Positions 59,207-64,000 of a DNA stretch of 64,000 bases are shown in pieces (the stretch's first letter is position 1; every line of letters starts with the position of its first letter). This DNA is from an uncultured delta proteobacterium (lineage in GTDB: Bacteria > Desulfobacterota > Desulfobulbia > Desulfobulbales > Desulfocapsaceae): assembly GCA_903875445.1 (NCBI GenBank), contig CAIQWD010000108.1, positions 1 to 64,000 on the forward strand, written 5' to 3'. Both the position numbers and the translations under genes were made by a program. The notes below the pieces were generated by a model, which made no database searches, was not told the DNA's origin, and saw only the letters and a list, made by a program, of their open reading frames with translations.

Positions 59207-62200
59207 TTCCTTGTCCGTCACAATACTTCGTCCCATTTCCCTCTTCGACCGCCGCTTCAACCACTGCTGCAGCTGTTCCATATAGATATAAAAGACCGGG
59301 GTGACGTACAAGGTCAAAGTCTGACTAAACAGCAGGCCGCCGACCACCGCCAAGCCCAGCGGTCGCCTCGATTCCGCGCCGGCCCCGTAACCGAGGGCGA
59401 TCGGCAGACCGGCCATCAGCGCCGCCATGGTGGTCATCATGATCGGTCGGAAACGGATGATGCAGGCCTCGTGGATGGCGTCGTGCGGGCTTTTCCCCTG
59501 CTGTTGGGCGACCACTGCAAAGTCGATCATCATGATGCCGTTTTTCTTGACGAGACCGATGAGCATGATGATGCCGACAAAGGCATAAATCGACAGTTCG
59601 GTGCCAAACAGCAATAATGTCAACACCGCTCCAAACCCGGCAAAGGGCAGGGCAGTCAGGATGGTGAGTGGATGGATGAAGCTTTCGTAAAGTATGCCGA
59701 GGACGATATAGATAACGATGATGGCAAGGGCCAAAAGCCATCCCATGCTCGCCTGGGCGTCCTGGAATTGCTGGGCATTGCCCTGGAAGGAGGCGGTGAT
59801 TCCATTGGGTAGAACGGAGGCATTCAGCTTTTCCAGATCATCAAGAACATCACCAAGGGCAATGCCCTCCTTGATGTTAAAGGACAGTGTTACCGACGGT
59901 AATTGGCCGGTATGATTTATAGACAGCGGCCCGACTCCCTCTCGCAGTGTTGCTACCGAGGTAATGGGGACGAGTTTGCCCTGGTTTGAGCGGATATTGA
60001 GTTTATTCAGCACCGAAGCATCGGTTCGATAGCGCGGCAGATATTCCATGATGACGTCATACTGGTCGTTGGCACTGTTGATGGTCGAAACGACGCGGGT
60101 ACCATAGGCGTTGTACAGGGTATCCTCGATCTGTCGTGGTGAGATACCTAGAAGCAAGGCTCGGTCACGGTCGATTTCGACATTCAATTCGGGGTTTTCC
60201 AGTTGCAGATCACTTGAAACATCGAGAAGATTGGATTTTCCCCGCATTGCCTGTTCGAGTTTTTTTGCTCCGGCATAGAGCTGATCAATATCGAGCCCTT
60301 GCAGGGTTAGCTGATAGAGACTGCGGACTCGTCGGCCACCGACATTGATCGGCGGTCGGTTGATGGGCATGGCCCTGATTCCCGGTACCGAGTTGAGTTT
60401 CGGCCGGAGGATCTGAATTATCTGGTCGACATTGAGTTTTCTCTGGGCCCTGGGTTTGAGCACCACGAGCATAAAGGACGAGGTGTCGATGTCTACCAGA
60501 AAGCGATCAACATTCGGGTCTTTTTGGAGTATCTCAGCGAGCTGCATCGAGTGGTCGACCAGCGAAGGCCAGGATATGTCCTGTGCCGTTTCGGTGGAAA
60601 TCATTATCATGTCGCGGTCTTCCGCCGGGATGAAACCTTTTGGCACGATAGTGAAGAGATAAACCGTGGCGGCAAGCACGACAAAGGAGAGCAACAAGGT
60701 TGAAAGACGATGGTGGAGGACAAAGAGCAGGCTTTTGTCATAGAGGTCGACCAAGGCCTGGTACATTGCCTCGCTGGCTTTATATATCCGTCCATGATGG
60801 AGGCGATCCGGTTCGCGCAGGAAGCGGCTGCCGAGCATCGGCGTAAGGGTAAGACTAATAATGCCGCTGACCAGGACTGCCACGCCGATAGTGACCGCAA
60901 ACTCGCGAAATAAACGGCCCATCATGCCGCCGAGGAAAAACAGGGGAATGAATATCGCCACCAGGGAAAAGGTCATGGAGATGATGGTGAATCCGACCTC
61001 TTTCGCCCCATCGAGAGCAGCCTGCATACGGCTTTTACCCATTTCCATATGGCGGACGATATTTTCCAGCATAACGATGGAGTCATCGACCACGAAACCG
61101 ACCGAAAGGGTGAGTGCCATAAGCGACATATTGTCGAGACTGTAGCCGAGTGTGTACATGACCGCAAAGGTGCCGACAATCGACATTGGTAGCGACAGGC
61201 TGGGAATAGCCGTAGCCGATATATTACGGATGAAAAGGAAGATGACCATGACCACCAGAACAAGAGTGAGAATCATGGTGAAGCGGATATCGTCGACCGA
61301 GGCTTTGATAGGCAGGCTTCCGTCGCGGAGTACCGTCAACTTTGCCGAAGCCGGAAGGTTTTGTGCGAGGTTTGGCAGAATCGATTTCACCGCGTCGGCT
61401 ACCGCCAAGGTATTCATGCCGGGTTGCTTGTAGACCGCGAGAAAGATCGATTGAGCCTTGGTCGTATTGGTGAAAAACCAGGCGGCCGACTGGTCGTTAT
61501 CGATACTGTCGATGACTGTGGCGACCTCCGACAGCCGAACCGGTCGGCCATTGCGAACCGCCACGACGATATCGCGATAGGCCTTCGCCTCGGACAGTTT
61601 GCCATTATCCTGGAGGGTGAGTTTGCGCTGGGTGTTATTCAGCTGACCCATGGGTCGATTGGTGTTCTGGGCATCGACGGCGGTGGCGACTTCGCCGGCG
61701 TCGATGCCCATAGCCTGTAGAGCGATCGGATCGAGCTGAATGCGTACCGCATATTTCTGCGAACCACGCACCTGCACTTGAGCTACGCCGAGGATGGTCG
61801 ACAGACGCTGGCTCATGGTCTGGCCGTATTTATCGAGTTCGGACAGCGGCAGTGTCGGACTTGATAATGAAATGTAAAGTATTGGAATGTCGGCAGGATT
61901 TGTTTTGCGGAAAGAAGGTGGCGTAGTCATCCCGTCCGGTAGCTTACGGGCAGCCGAGCTGAGAGCGGACTGTACATCCTGGGCAGCTGAGTCGATGTTT
62001 CGATCAAGCGAGAACTGCAGGGTAATCTGGGTGCGGCCGGAGGTGCTGACCGAACTCATCGAGTCGATACCGGCAATGCTTGAGAACTCCTTTTCAAGGA
62101 CGGTGGCGACCGATGAGGCCATAGTATTAGGGCTTGCCCCGGTCAGCGTGGCGGTGACGTTGATGGTCGGATAGTCGACATTGGGCAGATCGCTTACCGG

Positions 62201-62299
62201 CAGGAGTTTGTAGGCGATGAGACCGAAGAGGAGAATCGTCAGCATCATCAGGACGGTCATGACCGGCCGACGAATGAAGATGTCGGACAGAGAGATCAT
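59192..62299 (-). CDS. RND-family efflux pump, MdtB/MdtC-like
   Basis: 1035 residues, twelve membrane helices and two large periplasmic loops. N-terminal SLSDIFIRRPVMTVLMML, PNVDYPTINV, the helix-4 motif VGFVVDDSIVMLENIVRH with the two proton-relay Asp residues, and a second-half equivalent VGIIMLIGLVKKNGIMMIDFAV. Resembles the MdtB/MdtC branch of the HAE1 pumps, which export bile salts, novobiocin and similar drugs. Its start overlaps the adaptor gene by 4 bases, and it is the last gene of the operon. Confidence 0.95.
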   Translation of the reverse strand: MISLSDIFIRRPVMTVLMMLTILLFGLIAYKLLPVSDLPNVDYPTINVTATLTGASPNTMASSVATVLEKEFSSIAGIDSMSSVSTSGRTQITLQFSLDRNIDSAAQDVQSALSSAARKLPDGMTTPPSFRKTNPADIPILYISLSSPTLPLSELDKYGQTMSQRLSTILGVAQVQVRGSQKYAVRIQLDPIALQAMGIDAGEVATAVDAQNTNRPMGQLNNTQRKLTLQDNGKLSEAKAYRDIVVAVRNGRPVRLSEVATVIDSIDNDQSAAWFFTNTTKAQSIFLAVYKQPGMNTLAVADAVKSILPNLAQNLPASAKLTVLRDGSLPIKASVDDIRFTMILTLVLVVMVIFLFIRNISATAIPSLSLPMSIVGTFAVMYTLGYSLDNMSLMALTLSVGFVVDDSIVMLENIVRHMEMGKSRMQAALDGAKEVGFTIISMTFSLVAIFIPLFFLGGMMGRLFREFAVTIGVAVLVSGIISLTLTPMLGSRFLREPDRLHHGRIYKASEAMYQALVDLYDKSLLFVLHHRLSTLLLSFVVLAATVYLFTIVPKGFIPAEDRDMIMISTETAQDISWPSLVDHSMQLAEILQKDPNVDRFLVDIDTSSFMLVVLKPRAQRKLNVDQIIQILRPKLNSVPGIRAMPINRPPINVGGRRVRSLYQLTLQGLDIDQLYAGAKKLEQAMRGKSNLLDVSSDLQLENPELNVEIDRDRALLLGISPRQIEDTLYNAYGTRVVSTINSANDQYDVIMEYLPRYRTDASVLNKLNIRSNQGKLVPITSVATLREGVGPLSINHTGQLPSVTLSFNIKEGIALGDVLDDLEKLNASVLPNGITASFQGNAQQFQDAQASMGWLLALAIIVIYIVLGILYESFIHPLTILTALPFAGFGAVLTLLLFGTELSIYAFVGIIMLIGLVKKNGIMMIDFAVVAQQQGKSPHDAIHEACIIRFRPIMMTTMAALMAGLPIALGYGAGAESRRPLGLAVVGGLLFSQTLTLYVTPVFYIYMEQLQQWLKRRSKREMGRSIVTDKELSSD

Positions 62300-63507
62300 G
62301 GCATGCTCCGGGGTTTTTCACCGGTCGGTTCTGTCGACTGCGCTGCTTTGTCGGCAGATGGCTTGCCGCGCTCCTCAACTTTGGTTCCGTTGTTGAGCTG
62401 GAGCTGTCCGTCGGTCACCACCCGCTCGCCAGGTACAAGACCGGATTCGATAACCGTTTCGTCGCCGACCAGCACACCTGCGGTGATATTCCGATCCTCG
62501 ACGGTAAAGTCGTCTTTTATAACAAATACATGGGCGCCGTTTTGGCCTATCTGAACTGCCGTGCTCGGAACGACAGTAACATCCGGGCGTGAGGTCAGTA
62601 TCAGGTGGACGGGCACGAATTGTCCGGGCCAGAGGTTTTTATCTTTGTTGGCAAACTCCGCTTTCAGGCGAAGGGTACCGGTAGCCTGATCGATGGTGTT
62701 GTCGAGGAAGGCAAAGGTGCCGGTAACCGCAGCCCCGTCTTGACCGTCGAGTAAGACTCGCAGTGTGCCGCTCTCCCGATATTTTTTAATGTCGGCAAAA
62801 TGTTTGCCGGGGACGGTGAAGGAGACCTTGATCGGCGAGACCTGGTTGATGGTCACCATTGCCGTGTCGGCATTGGCCTTGATCTGGTTGCCCTCGGCAA
62901 CCGGCAGCTCCCCGGTGCGACCGTCGATGGGGGAGAAAATGGTGCAGAATTCCAGCTGCAGTCGGGCGGTTTCGACCGCCGCCTCATCCGCCTTGATGGT
63001 GGCGGCAAGGGTCGCTACCTTGGTTTCCGACTGCTCTGCCTGTTCGGTTGAGACATAGCCCTTTTTGGCGGCATTGGCGTAACGTTCGAGTTCCTTCTTG
63101 GCATTGTCGAGCTGGGCTCTGTCGCGGATCAGGGCGCCTTGCGCCTGGTCGAGCATGGCGGTAAAGGGGCGCGGATCAAGGGAGAAGAGGCGGTCGCCCT
63201 TTTTGACATCGTCGCCTTCCTTGAAGTGGATAGTTTGCAGGGTTCCGGTAATCTGCGACTTGACCGCCACGGTGGCATAGGGTTCGACCGTGCCGATGGC
63301 CTGGAGGTCGACGGGAACCGTCTTTTTGCCGCTTATGCCGATGAGCACCGGAACGGCACGTTTTTGCGGTAGATTCTCGGCCTTTGCCTTGCTGCTGCCA
63401 TTGTCGGAGCATCCGCCGAAGGCAAGGAGGAGAAGGAGGATGAGAACCGGCCATACTTGTAAGGGGACAAGTGTTGCCCCGGTCTTTGTCAAAGTGGAGG
63501 ACATCAT
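62296..63507 (-). CDS. RND efflux periplasmic adaptor lipoprotein (MdtA/AcrA-like)
   Basis: 403 residues. Signal peptide with lipobox FGGC (lipidated Cys33). Lipoyl-like halves are GTLQTIHFKEGDDVKKGDRLFSLDPRP and CTIFSPIDGRTGEL on either side of a coiled coil; a beta-barrel part and a C-terminal membrane-proximal domain with GLVPGERVVTDGQLQL follow. It bridges the inner-membrane pump and the outer-membrane channel. The ATG at 63507 overlaps the end of the channel gene, so all three parts are coupled. Confidence 0.94.
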   Translation of the reverse strand: MMSSTLTKTGATLVPLQVWPVLILLLLLAFGGCSDNGSSKAKAENLPQKRAVPVLIGISGKKTVPVDLQAIGTVEPYATVAVKSQITGTLQTIHFKEGDDVKKGDRLFSLDPRPFTAMLDQAQGALIRDRAQLDNAKKELERYANAAKKGYVSTEQAEQSETKVATLAATIKADEAAVETARLQLEFCTIFSPIDGRTGELPVAEGNQIKANADTAMVTINQVSPIKVSFTVPGKHFADIKKYRESGTLRVLLDGQDGAAVTGTFAFLDNTIDQATGTLRLKAEFANKDKNLWPGQFVPVHLILTSRPDVTVVPSTAVQIGQNGAHVFVIKDDFTVEDRNITAGVLVGDETVIESGLVPGERVVTDGQLQLNNGTKVEERGKPSADKAAQSTEPTGEKPRSMP

Positions 63508-64000
63508 GTTGGTTTATTTTCCGTTGGAATGTTGTGGATATCCGGGAGGGTGCTTGGTTCAGCCGGGGGCGCTGCGGCACTTCTTGCCTCGTTCTGCCAG
63601 CCGCCGCCAAGGGCCTTGAAGATGGCCACGAGAGAAAGGGTGAGACGTTGTTCACTGAGGGCTTTCTGGTCCTGCGACTGGAACAGGGCGCGTTCACTCT
63701 GCAGGACATTGAGGAAATCGGAGAGACCCGCTTCATAGAGGCCATTGGCGATCAACACCGCCTTCTCGCCGGAAAGGACAGCCTCTTCAAGGATGCGGAG
63801 AGTTTCCTGCTCTTGCGAAAAGGTGACGAGGGCTGTTTCTACTTCGCCAAGGGCAGTCAGCACTGCGCTTTGATAATCGGCGAGAACTTGGTCTCGCCGG
63901 GCATTGCGCACCTCGATTGCGGCGCGGATCTTACCCCGGTCGAAAAGCGACAGGGAGATTGTCGGTCCCATCGACCAGTAGCGGCTGCCGCTGGTGACGA
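63504..64000 (-). CDS. TolC/NodT-type outer-membrane factor of the RND pump (5' cut by window edge)
   Basis: Only the C-terminal ~165 residues are in the window; the frame is open to the right edge (GSRYWSMGPTISLSLFDRG). This last sequence and RRDQVLADYQSAVLTALGEVETAL, YEAGLSDFLNVLQSERALF and QRLTLSLVAIFKALGGGW are classic in the C-terminal half of outer-membrane factor lipoproteins (OprM/NodT type). It is the first gene of an operon for a complete tripartite efflux system. Confidence 0.93.
   Translation of the reverse strand, partial: VTSGSRYWSMGPTISLSLFDRGKIRAAIEVRNARRDQVLADYQSAVLTALGEVETALVTFSQEQETLRILEEAVLSGEKAVLIANGLYEAGLSDFLNVLQSERALFQSQDQKALSEQRLTLSLVAIFKALGGGWQNEARSAAAPPAEPSTLPDIHNIPTENKPT

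Overview
The window is a 64 kb stretch of a Gram-negative, anaerobe-type chromosome, about 50-55 % GC and densely coded on both strands. The complete rnfCDGEAB operon, a long YeiH-type putative sulfate exporter, many outer-membrane lipoproteins, a b-type heme membrane protein paired with YceI, and cysteine-cluster proteins all suggest a sulfur-cycling Desulfobacterota, probably near Desulfobulbales. That placement is inferred from gene content; no rRNA or marker gene was seen. I saw no tRNA, rRNA, IS element, prophage or CRISPR array.

Layout. 1-6.7 kb is a type I secretion locus: the C-terminal end of an RTX protein (cut by the window edge), an ABC exporter with two inactive C39-like domains, an HlyD adaptor and a lipoprotein. 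6.8-12.6 kb holds a catalytically degenerate SprT-like protein, a large glycosyltransferase, a ModF-like twin ATPase, an alpha/beta hydrolase and YciA thioesterase. 12.8-16 kb holds a PilZ protein, a DMT permease, a heme-b ferric-reductase-like membrane protein, YceI and a 73-residue triple-CxxC protein. 16-21 kb has cobO, folA, a zinc-ribbon membrane protein, a second DMT permease and a J-domain protein. 21-36 kb is signalling-rich: a PAS hybrid kinase, a TVP38-flavoprotein fusion, an RstAB-like two-component pair next to a beta-barrel gene (both with TACA-type putative boxes), YbaK, a GlrK-QseG-GlrR-like system, and a diguanylate cyclase with a periplasmic heme c motif.

35-42 kb is the rnf operon, whose RnfA carries an extra N-terminal Ig-like domain, preceded by a dihydroorotate-dehydrogenase-like flavoprotein. 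42-48 kb holds a third DMT permease, a cupin, a chalcone-isomerase-like protein, Hsp33 overlapping an FMN hydroxyacid oxidase-like gene, and an acyltransferase. 48-50.2 kb is the sulfate exporter-like permease followed by an unlisted 55-residue single-helix membrane protein. 50-54.5 kb holds secreted proteins of unknown role, TcdA, a YkgJ-type cysteine-cluster protein and YgjV.

54.6-57.1 kb is the most unusual locus: a stop/start-overlapping operon of a RimK-type ATP-grasp ligase, a GNAT acetyltransferase and a SET-domain protein. This looks like a modification pathway and is the best candidate for an undescribed system. Downstream in coordinate order are citrate synthase, a VapBC toxin-antitoxin pair with a clear promoter/operator, and an RND efflux operon (outer-membrane factor, adaptor lipoprotein, MdtB/C-like pump) that runs off the right edge.

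Functional themes are envelope export and surface adhesion, c-di-GMP and two-component sensing, and membrane-coupled electron transfer through Rnf.
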